A stretch of 64,000 nt of DNA, from NCBI RefSeq assembly GCF_051013375.1, contig NZ_CP142125.1. One strand, 5' to 3'. This stretch comes from Kordia algicida. Its GTDB lineage: Bacteria; Bacteroidota; Bacteroidia; Flavobacteriales; Flavobacteriaceae. A program made the translations under genes and the position numbers. Below, piece by piece: positions 23,213 to 33,025 of this stretch. The notes below the pieces were generated by a model, which worked only from the letters and a program-made list of their open reading frames with translations, was not told the DNA's origin and ran no database searches. Each line of letters opens with the position of its first letter. The stretch's first letter is position 1.

Positions 23213-25942
23213 TTAACGAATTAAAGAGAAACTACCTGAAAACGTTTGTCCTTCCGAGGTTTGAAATTTGTACCAATATTCGTTGCTTGGCATAGGTTTT
23301 CCTCTGTATGTTCCGTCCCAACCTTGTGTTTGTCCTGGTTTGAAGTAGAACAATAATTTCCCGTAACGATCAAATATATACATGATGGCAGTTTGTTGTA
23401 CCGCGATTGAAATTCCTCGTACATTCCAAGTGTCGTTTGCCATGTCATTGTTTGGAGTAAAGAAACCTGGAAAAGAGATGTTAGCAATGTCAACAACGGT
23501 TTCGTAACAATCAGGATCTACAAAAAAGTTGGTAATACTTTTACATCCGTTACCGTTTGTTACTGTAACAAATATTTCCTGCGTATCATTGGTTGCATAA
23601 TAGATAGGATCAATCGAATTGATTTCTTGTTCAGCATCAATTTCAGAAAGGTAAAATTCTAAAGAATAACTTGTATTTCCTGTCATAATAATTTGCGCAT
23701 AACTATCATTTAAATTGAAGTATCCATTAGAATTGTTATCAATATAACAATCTGTCAATAAGCGGGCACTTGGCGAATTTACCATAGGTTCTACTACAGG
23801 ATTTTGTAGTATTTCAATGATGAATTGTGTGGTTTCAAAACAAGTAGTTTCTATATTTTCTACACGAATAAAAATGGTGCTTTGTCCCGAAGTTAACGTA
23901 AAGTTTGTACTCATAGCATCTACATTGTTCAGCGCATCATCCGCGGAAGCGTGATAGGAGACATTCACATTTTCCGTAACATTTTGTAACAGTTCATTTT
24001 CTACTAGCGTGAGATCAAAAAGTTGACTATTTCCATTTTCGCAAGCAACTATATTGTTGGGCGTTACTAAATTTAAATTTGTATTGGTAGTGATGTCAAA
24101 TTGTGTCGTTGCAAAGCAGTCAGTATCTACATCTTGTACGCGTACATATATGGTGTCCTGATTTGTATTTGTCGTATAATTTGTAGAAACAGCATTTGTA
24201 TTGTTGGCTGCATCATCTTCAGAAGTGTGATATGTAACCGTAACATTTTGTGTTGTATTTGCCAACATATTTTCTTCTACTTGCGATAAATCTACGGAAG
24301 TGTTGTTTTGATTTGCACACAAAGTAATATCGTTTGGCGTTGTTATTTGTAAGCTTTCACTAAGGATAATGTCAAATTGCGTCGTAGTAAAACAGTCATT
24401 GTCATTATTTTGAACGCGTACAAAAATAGTTTCCTGTCCTGGTGTTATTTGATAGTTTGTATTGATCGAATTTGTTCCAGAATCAGCATCTGCCATTGAA
24501 TTGTGATACGTAACCGTGACAGGAACTGTGTTGTTTTGAAGTAATTCAGTTTCTACATCAGTAAGTGTAAAAATTCCATTGTTTTCATATTGACATGCAA
24601 CCAAATTTGAAGGCATTACCAAAGTTGGACCCAAATCAGCACTGATGTCAAATTGTGTAATAGCAAAACAATCATCGTCTACATTTTGAACGCGTACATA
24701 GATTGTTTCTTGATTTAATAATGTGTTATAATTTGAATTGACTGCACTTACGTTTGCTGTAGCATCTTCTTCTGAATTGTAATAGGTTACCGTGACAGGA
24801 TTGGTTACATTTTGAAGCAACTCAGTTTCAACTTCCGTTAAATCGAAAGTAAAGCTGTTAGGGTTTTCGCTACAAATACTTATGCCTGTTGGCGTTGTTA
24901 ATTCAGGTATTGTGTTTGTAATGATTAAATTTACTTCTATAATTTCAAAATCGCCTGTCAGCGTGTTTTCAACTCTTATATAAATGGTTTGTCCGCCTTG
25001 TTGTGTATTTGTCCATTGGTCAGGAAGTGGATTTACACTAGCATTTGCATCGGCAAGATTGCTATGTGACGTAATTTCATAAGAAAAGGCTTCGTGCAAA
25101 CCTGCGGCGCCATACCAAGCTCCATAAGTAAAATTGTTGGTAGCAATGGTATCAAAGGTAAACGTGTCTAAATTGATTTTATATACTTCTGAAGAAGAAA
25201 CTCCGTAAAGTGTTCCTAATTCGCTAGCCAATCCAAATGTTGCATCTGGAATTTGACCAAGATTTACATGCGATACATAGTTAAAATTAGTATCTAAAGT
25301 TACTTCAAATAGTTGTATTGTACCATCAGGATTTCTCCAAGCAATGTACATTTTATCTCCAAGCATTACAAAATCGCCTGCAGGCGTACCATTTCCGAAA
25401 TCATGCCAAACATACGGCGGCGTGCTTCCATCACTATTGAAGCGATATACAACACTTCCAGAAGCTCCACCAAAGTACATATTTCCTTGCGTATCAAAAG
25501 ATAAAGAGTTGGAAGTAGGAGTTGTACCCAAACCAGGAACAGTTGCAAGTGTACAGTTGGTATCATCTAAAGAAAAAATAGTGCTAAAATCAGTTACGTA
25601 AATTACTTCTTGTTCGTCTACAGCAATATCAGAAAAACTACTAGACACATCACAAATAAGTTCTGTGTCGACAGTGCCCGATAAGTCACTAAATTTTACA
25701 ACAGCACCTGTAGAAGTACACACATAAATTGCTTCTTCAATAGCAACACTATCATAAGTTTCTAAAATATCAGCTTGAATGCTAGAAATATCAATGTCTA
25801 CAAAACCATCATCATCGCAAATAGTATATGTAATAGGATCCATCATTGCTTCTGATTTATCATCAAACAATGCATCTTTAGATTTTCCTGAAAAGGCAAA
25901 AATCGCTAGTATAATAATAAATCCTATTTTAAATTTTGACAT
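23213..25942 (-). CDS. T9SS type B sorting domain protein with four about 91-residue repeats
   Basis: 909 residues. Signal peptide (1-20), a beta-propeller-like region (about 30-290), then four tandem Ig-like repeats of about 91 residues, each with a Cys near its start and VETELLQN, VTVTYHNS and ETIYVRVQN..DDCF..TQFDI near its end, a degenerate last unit, and a type B (gliding-motility) C-terminal domain: FPGFFTPNNDMANDTW, YIFDRYGKLLF, GWDGTYRGKPMPSNEYWY. It is a surface adhesin-type cargo of the type IX system. One cysteine pair per repeat could give disulfides. Confidence 0.88.
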   Translation of the reverse strand: MSKFKIGFIIILAIFAFSGKSKDALFDDKSEAMMDPITYTICDDDGFVDIDISSIQADILETYDSVAIEEAIYVCTSTGAVVKFSDLSGTVDTELICDVSSSFSDIAVDEQEVIYVTDFSTIFSLDDTNCTLATVPGLGTTPTSNSLSFDTQGNMYFGGASGSVVYRFNSDGSTPPYVWHDFGNGTPAGDFVMLGDKMYIAWRNPDGTIQLFEVTLDTNFNYVSHVNLGQIPDATFGLASELGTLYGVSSSEVYKINLDTFTFDTIATNNFTYGAWYGAAGLHEAFSYEITSHSNLADANASVNPLPDQWTNTQQGGQTIYIRVENTLTGDFEIIEVNLIITNTIPELTTPTGISICSENPNSFTFDLTEVETELLQNVTNPVTVTYYNSEEDATANVSAVNSNYNTLLNQETIYVRVQNVDDDCFAITQFDISADLGPTLVMPSNLVACQYENNGIFTLTDVETELLQNNTVPVTVTYHNSMADADSGTNSINTNYQITPGQETIFVRVQNNDNDCFTTTQFDIILSESLQITTPNDITLCANQNNTSVDLSQVEENMLANTTQNVTVTYHTSEDDAANNTNAVSTNYTTNTNQDTIYVRVQDVDTDCFATTQFDITTNTNLNLVTPNNIVACENGNSQLFDLTLVENELLQNVTENVNVSYHASADDALNNVDAMSTNFTLTSGQSTIFIRVENIETTCFETTQFIIEILQNPVVEPMVNSPSARLLTDCYIDNNSNGYFNLNDSYAQIIMTGNTSYSLEFYLSEIDAEQEINSIDPIYYATNDTQEIFVTVTNGNGCKSITNFFVDPDCYETVVDIANISFPGFFTPNNDMANDTWNVRGISIAVQQTAIMYIFDRYGKLLFYFKPGQTQGWDGTYRGKPMPSNEYWYKFQTSEGQTFSGSFSLIR

Positions 25943-26073
25943 ATAATTTTTGTAATGATTTCCTTTTTATCAGATGTGAATTTCCATGAAAGGTTGCGTT
26001 TTTTTAGTGTGAAAACGATAGCGTTCTGGGATTTTTCTTCATTATTTACTGATGTTGGATATCCTATTTTTAT

Positions 26074-27468
26074 TTATTTTACAACTTCAATCCATTGTCC
26101 TTTGGTTCGTACAAAGAAATCATTGTCGTACATGGCTTCTGCCTGAACACCAGGTAAATAATATTTTCCTAAGTAAGAAGCATTGAGCAATACATTGAAG
26201 GTTTTTGCTTTTCCTTTTGGCAAATCGAAATAGAAATTTACACGATCGTCTCTAATATCAGTATGTCTCGCTTCGCTTGATGGCGTATTTCCGTAATCGG
26301 TAAAACGTGTATTGACAATTTCCCAACCTGAAGGGAAAATTTCTGTCAAAGCTACATCGCCCACAAATTCAGGTTTGTCATTAGAAACCGTAACTGTTGC
26401 CATAAAATCGGTTCCTTGTTGCAATTTTGAAACGTCAATTTTATTTCCTGCTTTGTCTTTGTACGTTATACGAATGCTCAGGTTTCGTTTTTCTGCCAAT
26501 TCTTCTCCAAGCGGTAACTTTCCTGTACTTAATACACGTACAAACAATACATTGTCTTGTTTGTTTTCAATTTGTACAGCATTTGCACCATTTTTAATAT
26601 TTAAATCACGTTGCGCAATTGCTTTGGAAGTAGTGATATTTTGCTGATTTTTCCCGTTGACGGAGAATTGCATTTTGATATCTTTTCCACCATTTTGCGT
26701 GACCATTTTACCCATTGCCAATAAACTATATGCGGTAGTTTGTGTGCTCATCCAGCGATTGGAAGATAATTCTTTAGCAATCGTCTTTGCCATTTCAATT
26801 GCTTTTTTGTCTTTAAGAATTACCATTGTTTCCATTGCCATGGCGCGATTTCTATTTACCGAACCATACGTGTAATCGTAACGACGACTATTTAAAGGTG
26901 TAAAGTTAATATTGGCAGTTTTTGCAATTTGTTCCGCAGCTTCTTTTTGTGAAGCCAACGCGTATGCTGCTGCCAATCGCCATTTGGCATCGTTTGATAA
27001 ATTATTGGACTCACGCAATCGGTTCATGGAAGCCAAATCAGGATGACCAGCCAACGCCAACGTATATAAACGATACGCTTGTGATAAATCAGCATTGTAA
27101 TAGTTATTTGCATTATGACGCCAAGAACGTGCTGCGTTTTGCTGAAACTTTATCCACTGATCCATAAAATTTAATGGCAAAATGTATCCTTTCTTTTCGG
27201 CTTCAATCATAAAATGACCTGCATATGTTGTTCCCCAATCATTGGTCATATTTTCTCCAATCCAGTAACTTAACCCGCCATTTGGACGTTGAAAATGTGC
27301 CAAACGCTTGATGCCTTTTTCTATATTGATATCTATTTGCTTTTTCTTTTCATCAGTAAGATCAAAAATATCCTTGAGATATAATTGCGGGAATACGCTA
27401 GAGGTTGTCTGCTCAATACAACCGTGCGGATAACGAATGAGATATTCCATACGTGCTGTAAAATCCAT
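26074..27468 (-). CDS. Alpha-2-macroglobulin family protein, C-terminal piece with thioester
   Basis: 464 residues in the frame after a break. It starts at PPMDFTARMEYLIRYPHG and carries the thioester motif GCIEQ (C17-Q20), followed by the alpha-hexamer thioester domain (about 20-290) and the C-terminal receptor-binding-like and MG domains. The open frame extends to about 27500, past the stop of the upstream piece. A single added base near 27494-27500 fuses them as ...GVAGNPT-A-ATVEFSTLPPMDF. On its own this piece has no signal peptide and cannot reach the periplasm. Confidence 0.8.
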   Translation of the reverse strand: MDFTARMEYLIRYPHGCIEQTTSSVFPQLYLKDIFDLTDEKKKQIDINIEKGIKRLAHFQRPNGGLSYWIGENMTNDWGTTYAGHFMIEAEKKGYILPLNFMDQWIKFQQNAARSWRHNANNYYNADLSQAYRLYTLALAGHPDLASMNRLRESNNLSNDAKWRLAAAYALASQKEAAEQIAKTANINFTPLNSRRYDYTYGSVNRNRAMAMETMVILKDKKAIEMAKTIAKELSSNRWMSTQTTAYSLLAMGKMVTQNGGKDIKMQFSVNGKNQQNITTSKAIAQRDLNIKNGANAVQIENKQDNVLFVRVLSTGKLPLGEELAEKRNLSIRITYKDKAGNKIDVSKLQQGTDFMATVTVSNDKPEFVGDVALTEIFPSGWEIVNTRFTDYGNTPSSEARHTDIRDDRVNFYFDLPKGKAKTFNVLLNASYLGKYYLPGVQAEAMYDNDFFVRTKGQWIEVVK

Positions 27469-27488
27469 TGGTGGTAAGGTAGAAAATT

Positions 27489-30400
27489 CTACAGTTGCCG
27501 CGTTGGGTTTCCTGCCACTCCAAAAGTGTCAAAGTTGATTGCTTGCATGCTTTTTCCATCCATGGTAAGTTCGTATACTTTTTTCGAAATCGGATTCGGA
27601 TTTTCCACGTCAATTTCTACTTTATACGATGCTTTTTCGCCGTTTCCTGTTGCGACAACTTCGATGGTTTGAATGCCTTTTGTTTCGCCAACATTCAAAT
27701 CAAAAAAGACCATTTTTTCATCTGGTTTGCTAAAGTTGAGTGTTTGCTTAGTGCTTCCTACGGCAGAAATTCCGTTTTGTAATTTTAGTTGTAACGTTAC
27801 ATTTTTCACTTTCTTTTCCATGGCAAAAACCGTAACAGGAAGTGTTACTTTTTCTCCTGGACTTAGTTTTCGTGGAGCTGTTGCCAAGACCATTAATGGT
27901 TTTTTTACTTGCGATGATTTTTCTGCATTTCCGTAGGCTTCTGTTTTTGAATTTCCTGCTACAACCATTGTACGCACTGCGCCAATATAGTTTGGCATTT
28001 TGATAGTATGCGATTTTGTTTGTCCAGCTTTTAGCTGAAAAGGTCCTAAATATTTAACCACAGGCTTGAAACGATTTGCTTTTTTGTTTTTTGCACCGTT
28101 TCCGCCATCGCCACCACCAACAGCAAATACTTGATCGATGTCTCCGCTAAAAGCGCCAATAATGTCATCGTATACATCCCAAGTTCGGACACCAAGCGCT
28201 TGACGTTGGTAGAACAAATCCCAAGGATTTGGCGTTCTAAATCGGGTTAAATCTAACAAACCTTCATCAACCACAGCAAGCGTGTATGTCATGGCTTTTT
28301 TGTTGGTTTCGCTCACTTTTACTGTAAACGATTGTTCTGGTCGCAGTGTTTCGGGTACTGAGATTTTAGGTTTTATAATTGTTGCTGGATTTTCTACTAA
28401 GATTGGAATTACTCCGTATAAACGAATTGGCAAATCATTGGAAACATTGTCATGTTTTTGAACTAAAGAGATATTGACAAATACATTTGGCGCCATTTCT
28501 GACGTAATTGGAATGGTCGTTGTCGTTTGTTTTTTAGATGTTTTTACCCATTTTGTACTCAATACTTCTGTGCCGTTTTCAACACTTACCAAAGCACGTC
28601 CGCCTTGTCCTGATGGAAATGTGATGGTTGCTTTTTCTCCAACATTGTATTTTTCCTTATCTGCCGCAAAAATCAACATTTTAGCAGTTTCTGAGTTTCC
28701 ATCATTGCTTCTACGCCACCAATTTTTGTAGAAATACGCAGTTCTTCCTGTGGCGTGACCACTTTTTGGATCGGAGATGCGAATTAAATACCGCCCGCGA
28801 TCATCGTCTGGAATATTGAGCTTGAAACTTCCTTTTCCACTAGCGTTTGTGTTTAAGGTAAATGTTTGGTAGTGTTGATGGTAATCACTTCCAGAATATG
28901 AAGATAAATCTTCATAGGAAGAACTCCACCACCAACGCCAATTGATTTTGTAGACTTTTACCACCAATCCATTACGCTTGATAGGTTTTCCTTTGTCATT
29001 AACCGTAACGAGCTCAAATTGATTGTCTTCATCAGTATAAAAAGAACCGTATTGTTTTGGTTCTGGCGATTGCAATCCGACAAAAGAAGTGTATGGCGCA
29101 AAGTTTTTAGAAAAGGCATCAATAGAGAAATCGCCACCATTTTCAAACACACGCGTTAAGAACGAAGCGCGCAACATGCCAGGCGCATTTTTTTCTACGT
29201 TTATTTTTTTAGAAATGTCAACCAAACCTTCTTCGTTGAGGTTTCCTTTGAACATGACAAATTCTTCCGTGTTGAATTCACGTGTCGGATCGTTGAATTC
29301 GTATTTCGGAAATTTCTTGAAAGATGTTTTTGTACTTGTCAATCGTACGTTGACTTCTGCTTTTAAGTTTTTTGCTGGTGCGCCGTGTAGCCAAGTCGCT
29401 TGCAGTGTTCCTTCAATCGGTCTGGAATTGGCTAAGATTTCATCCTCAAAGTCAATATTAATTTTCAAACGATTAGGTTTTACCGTTTCTACTTTGAGCG
29501 ATTTCGAGAAATGTACACCACCAACACTTACATGCGCTTCCCAATTGCCTGTTGGCGCTTCTCTATCTGTGGCAACGGTAAATTTATAGAAGTTGTCTAC
29601 ACCTTGCGTGGTAGTATTTTTGTAGATTAATTTTCCGCGCGCATCTGTCACTTCCATTTTTACAGGATGATTTTTTGGAAGTGGATTTCCTTTGTCATTT
29701 AATACAAATGCCAGATGTAACGTGTCGCCAGGTCGCCAAACGCCGCGTTCGCCATAAATATAACCGTTGATTCCTTTGTTTATTTCTTTCCCAGAGACAT
29801 CAAACTTACTCATGGAAAGCGAGTTTCCATCGTTCAGTTTCACGTACGTCATTTGATTGTTTTTTGAAATAATAGCAAAGTAGGCGTTTTTGTCAGCGTC
29901 AATCGTTGTTAATCCTTCTGAGTCTGTGCGTCTTGAGGCAATTTCGTGTTGTTGATAATTGTATAAAGTTACTTTTGCATTGCCCACAGGATTTGTAGTT
30001 AGAATATCGCTTACCGCAAAATAATACGATTTGTTTTCGCCTCTTTTTACAATGACACCTAAATCGGAAGCCAATACATTTGCCGTTAAAAAACGATCTT
30101 GCAAGTAATAGGAATCTGTACAAGGATTTTCACGGTCATCCCAATTGTAGCGATAGTTTCTAAAGCTGTAAATTTTATTGTCCCAATAGGCTTCTTCGTT
30201 TTCGTCTTCATCTTCACGATTTTGATAGTAATCACCACGCGCGCTTGCATCTTCCGCAGAAGCGGTATTTTCACAAGTATACAACGCATAATCTCTTTTA
30301 AAGCCAATTTCTATTTGATAAATAGCGCCAGGTTCTGCCTGAAAAAGTTTTGATAAGTCAATTCCGTAGGTTTTCCATTGTCCGTCGTTTTCATTTTCAT

Positions 30401-31616
30401 TTTTCACCAAATCAATGGTTTCTTTAGCGATGCGTCTTCCTACTGTACGAATGCTGTAACGATCAATTTCATTGATTTGGTTTCCTTGTAAAAACTGCAA
30501 TACATTTTTTTGGTATATTTTGATGATGCGCACATCAACAGCCTTTAGGTTAATTGCCTGAAAGTTGTAGGTTAGATTTTTAGAATTTGGTAGAATAACA
30601 CCTTTACTTATGGCGCGTAGTTGCGGTTTTTGTTGTTCAAATGAAACGCGTCTTGAATAGTCTTTTTTTAGTTTGAAACTTTCTTGATTTTTGATACCAG
30701 GAAATACTTCCAACATGGCTGTTCCTGTGATTCTATTTTTTGGATATACATTTAAGATGTTTCCATCAATAGCATAGGTAATATTTGGCTGTCCTGTTAC
30801 GGTTACCAAACCTTCAAAGTTTTGGTTTTTTAATAATGGATCGGAGAAGTTGATGCTTATTTTTTGTTCAGCACCTTGTGAAACCGTAACACCAATAATA
30901 GAGAAGTTATTTTGCCCTGGAATGGTATAGTTTCTAGTACCTTTTGCTGTAGAATTGATAGGTTTTCCTGTCCATGATATTTTTATTTGTGTATTGTCTT
31001 CTGGTCTGTTGATGCTGTCAATCATAAATACATAAGTTTTACTGTTGAGCAATGGCGTATCCCATGTAATGTTTAGTTTTTTTCCGTTTTGTTTAGCGCT
31101 TAGTAATTCTTCTAGTTTTTCTGTAGGAATTATATCTGCGGAACGCAATGTACCGTTTAAGTATTGCCATTCTTTGGAGTACGATTGCAAGTTATTGGTT
31201 GTAATAGTAAAGTTTGGCGCCACTGTTTTAAAGGCGAATGTGTAGGTGCTAAATTCACTAGGAACATTTTCATAGATATCTTCCAACTTTACAGTTACCG
31301 TATATTCTGTGTCGGGTTTTAGTGGCGTTTCAGGTGTAAAGCGCAAGGTTTTATTATTTTGAACCGACAGTTTTCCTGCTATTTTTGGATGAATTTCTAT
31401 GAGCTCGGCAGAAACTTCTTTTTCGTCGTCACCCCAATTTGGCACTTCTTTTTGAAGTCCGATGATAATGGGTTCGCTCACGGAAACTGTTCCAGCAGTT
31501 GTTTGATAGATGTAGTCTTTGAATTCGAAAATATTATCGGTTTCAGGACTTGTTTTTTTACACGAAAAGAAACTGAGAAATACTCCCAAAAAGATGAAAA
31601 TTGTAGTGTTGCGCAT
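27489..31616 (-). CDS. Alpha-2-macroglobulin family lipoprotein, N-terminal piece (frameshifted)
   Basis: About 1375 residues from the ATG at 31616; an upstream ATG at 31652 adds 12 residues before the lipoprotein signal. MRNTTIFIFLGVFLSFFSC is a lipobox with acylated Cys. It comprises the N-terminal MG domains, bait-region part and macroglobulin domains (AVDEGLLDLTRF) up to GVAGNP, where it shifts into a short wrong tail PTRQL and stops. Bacterial A2M traps foreign proteases in the periplasm and normally works with PBP1C. Whole gene about 1850 codons, the normal length. One missing base separates it from the thioester half: true inactivation, sequencing error or recoding. Confidence 0.82.
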   Translation of the reverse strand: MRNTTIFIFLGVFLSFFSCKKTSPETDNIFEFKDYIYQTTAGTVSVSEPIIIGLQKEVPNWGDDEKEVSAELIEIHPKIAGKLSVQNNKTLRFTPETPLKPDTEYTVTVKLEDIYENVPSEFSTYTFAFKTVAPNFTITTNNLQSYSKEWQYLNGTLRSADIIPTEKLEELLSAKQNGKKLNITWDTPLLNSKTYVFMIDSINRPEDNTQIKISWTGKPINSTAKGTRNYTIPGQNNFSIIGVTVSQGAEQKISINFSDPLLKNQNFEGLVTVTGQPNITYAIDGNILNVYPKNRITGTAMLEVFPGIKNQESFKLKKDYSRRVSFEQQKPQLRAISKGVILPNSKNLTYNFQAINLKAVDVRIIKIYQKNVLQFLQGNQINEIDRYSIRTVGRRIAKETIDLVKNENENDGQWKTYGIDLSKLFQAEPGAIYQIEIGFKRDYALYTCENTASAEDASARGDYYQNREDEDENEEAYWDNKIYSFRNYRYNWDDRENPCTDSYYLQDRFLTANVLASDLGVIVKRGENKSYYFAVSDILTTNPVGNAKVTLYNYQQHEIASRRTDSEGLTTIDADKNAYFAIISKNNQMTYVKLNDGNSLSMSKFDVSGKEINKGINGYIYGERGVWRPGDTLHLAFVLNDKGNPLPKNHPVKMEVTDARGKLIYKNTTTQGVDNFYKFTVATDREAPTGNWEAHVSVGGVHFSKSLKVETVKPNRLKINIDFEDEILANSRPIEGTLQATWLHGAPAKNLKAEVNVRLTSTKTSFKKFPKYEFNDPTREFNTEEFVMFKGNLNEEGLVDISKKINVEKNAPGMLRASFLTRVFENGGDFSIDAFSKNFAPYTSFVGLQSPEPKQYGSFYTDEDNQFELVTVNDKGKPIKRNGLVVKVYKINWRWWWSSSYEDLSSYSGSDYHQHYQTFTLNTNASGKGSFKLNIPDDDRGRYLIRISDPKSGHATGRTAYFYKNWWRRSNDGNSETAKMLIFAADKEKYNVGEKATITFPSGQGGRALVSVENGTEVLSTKWVKTSKKQTTTTIPITSEMAPNVFVNISLVQKHDNVSNDLPIRLYGVIPILVENPATIIKPKISVPETLRPEQSFTVKVSETNKKAMTYTLAVVDEGLLDLTRFRTPNPWDLFYQRQALGVRTWDVYDDIIGAFSGDIDQVFAVGGGDGGNGAKNKKANRFKPVVKYLGPFQLKAGQTKSHTIKMPNYIGAVRTMVVAGNSKTEAYGNAEKSSQVKKPLMVLATAPRKLSPGEKVTLPVTVFAMEKKVKNVTLQLKLQNGISAVGSTKQTLNFSKPDEKMVFFDLNVGETKGIQTIEVVATGNGEKASYKVEIDVENPNPISKKVYELTMDGKSMQAINFDTFGVAGNPTRQL

Positions 31617-31722
31617 GATTATTTTTTTTGTAAAGTAGGCAGACTTTTTCATAATTTTGGTGTTCTTTGAGTATTCGTCGTGATGTATTTAGAATTCGTA
31701 AAACTTTTTCAATTTTACGTTT

Positions 31723-32763
31723 TTAGTCTTTGTAAATTCCAACTGTGATTTTTCCCTTTTCGTCTACTGTTGCACGATACATTCCTGGTGTATTGAATTC
31801 GGCAACTAAGTTTCCTTTAGCATCAATAGCAATAATTCCGCCATCGCCGCCCATATTTTTTAGTTTGTTTTGAATGACTTCTTTTGCGGCTTCTTGTAGC
31901 GACATGTTTTTGTATTCCATCAAGGCAGAAATATCGTATGCTACATTGGCTCTGATAAAATATTCGCCATGTCCCGTTCCTGAAACTGCACAGGTTTTAT
32001 TATTTGCGTACGTTCCTGCACCAATAATGGGCGAGTCTCCAATACGATTCCATTTTTTATTGGTCATTCCGCCAGTAGAAGTTCCAGCAGCGAGGTTTCC
32101 GTTTTTATCTAAAGCCACACAACCAACGGTTCCGTATTTGTAATCTTTCATATACGGATCTAAATATGCTGTTTTGTCTTTGTCGCCTTGTTTTGCTTTT
32201 TGAAGCGAATTGAAACGTTTTTCTGTAAAGAAGTAACTTGTGTCAACGACTTCCAAGCCTTGTGCTGCGGCAAATTCTTCTGCGCCTTTTCTTGCAAGCA
32301 ATACATGATCTGAGTTTTCCATCACTTTTCGTGCCGCAGAAATCGGGTTTTTTAAGTTGGTCACACCTGCAACAGCACCCGCATTTAATGTTTTTCCTTC
32401 CATGATAGAAGCATCAAGTTCGTTTTTGCCATTGTTTGCAAACACAGCTCCTTTTCCTGCGTTAAAAAGAGGTGAGTTTTCTAGAATGTGAATCGTCTGT
32501 TCGACAGCATCTAAACTAGAACCTCCATTTTGTAAAATTTCATATCCTTTTTTGGCAGCTTCTTCCAATTTTGCTTTGTATTCGGCTTCCATTTCTGGCG
32601 TCATGTTCTTTTTTAAAATAGTTCCTGCGCCGCCGTGAATGACCAATCCAATGCTATTTTTTGGAGTTTCATCTACTTTTTTAGGAGTTTTTTCTTCAGA
32701 AGTATTTGCACAACTATTTAGAATAAAAGCAAGTAGGAGCAAAATTAAAGCCGATTTTTTCAT
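31723..32763 (-). CDS. Isoaspartyl peptidase / L-asparaginase (Ntn-hydrolase), lipoprotein
   Basis: 346 residues. Lipoprotein signal (LLLLAFILNSCAN, Cys 18). Plant-type asparaginase/isoaspartyl aminopeptidase family: GLVIHGGAGT near 39-48, NAGKGAVFANNGKNELDASIM, and the autoproteolytic site before the catalytic Thr in KYGTVGCVALDKNG (T212), with GTSTGGMTNK and GDSPIIGAGTYA substrate loops. It removes isoaspartyl or asparagine residues from peptides, here in the periplasm or cell surface. Monocistronic; it lies between A2M and a MITE-like element. Confidence 0.92.
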   Translation of the reverse strand: MKKSALILLLLAFILNSCANTSEEKTPKKVDETPKNSIGLVIHGGAGTILKKNMTPEMEAEYKAKLEEAAKKGYEILQNGGSSLDAVEQTIHILENSPLFNAGKGAVFANNGKNELDASIMEGKTLNAGAVAGVTNLKNPISAARKVMENSDHVLLARKGAEEFAAAQGLEVVDTSYFFTEKRFNSLQKAKQGDKDKTAYLDPYMKDYKYGTVGCVALDKNGNLAAGTSTGGMTNKKWNRIGDSPIIGAGTYANNKTCAVSGTGHGEYFIRANVAYDISALMEYKNMSLQEAAKEVIQNKLKNMGGDGGIIAIDAKGNLVAEFNTPGMYRATVDEKGKITVGIYKD

Positions 32764-32859
32764 AAATATGGAAAAGATTGATTAGTGGCTTCAATTTACA
32801 TAATTTCAAACGGAAAAGCATTTGTTTCTTAGATATTTATTCACAATATGCTTTATAAA

Positions 32860-32996
32860 AAAGAGGCTGTCTAAAAAGTACAGATTTCGTCAAACCGAAC
32901 TTGATTCGGTTTCTCATAACGTTTGAAAATCAACATGATGAGATTCTGGGTCAAGTCCAGAATGACGTTTCAATATACTTTTTAGACAACCTCTTT
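32860..32996. mobile_element. 137-bp MITE-like element with 21-bp terminal inverted repeats
   Basis: Left end 32860-32880 (AAAGAGGCTGTCTAAAAAGT...) and right end 32976-32996 are inverted copies with one mismatch in 21. Inside are two hairpins, AAACCGAA/TTCGGTTT and ATTCTGG/CCAGAAT. No coding capacity. The ends look like those of insertion sequences beginning GAGGCTGTCTAAAAAG, so a related full-length IS elsewhere could mobilise it. A target-site duplication is not clear. Confidence 0.7.
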
Positions 32997-33025
32997 AATG
33001 GTAGGATTTTAAATTGAATTAGTTT

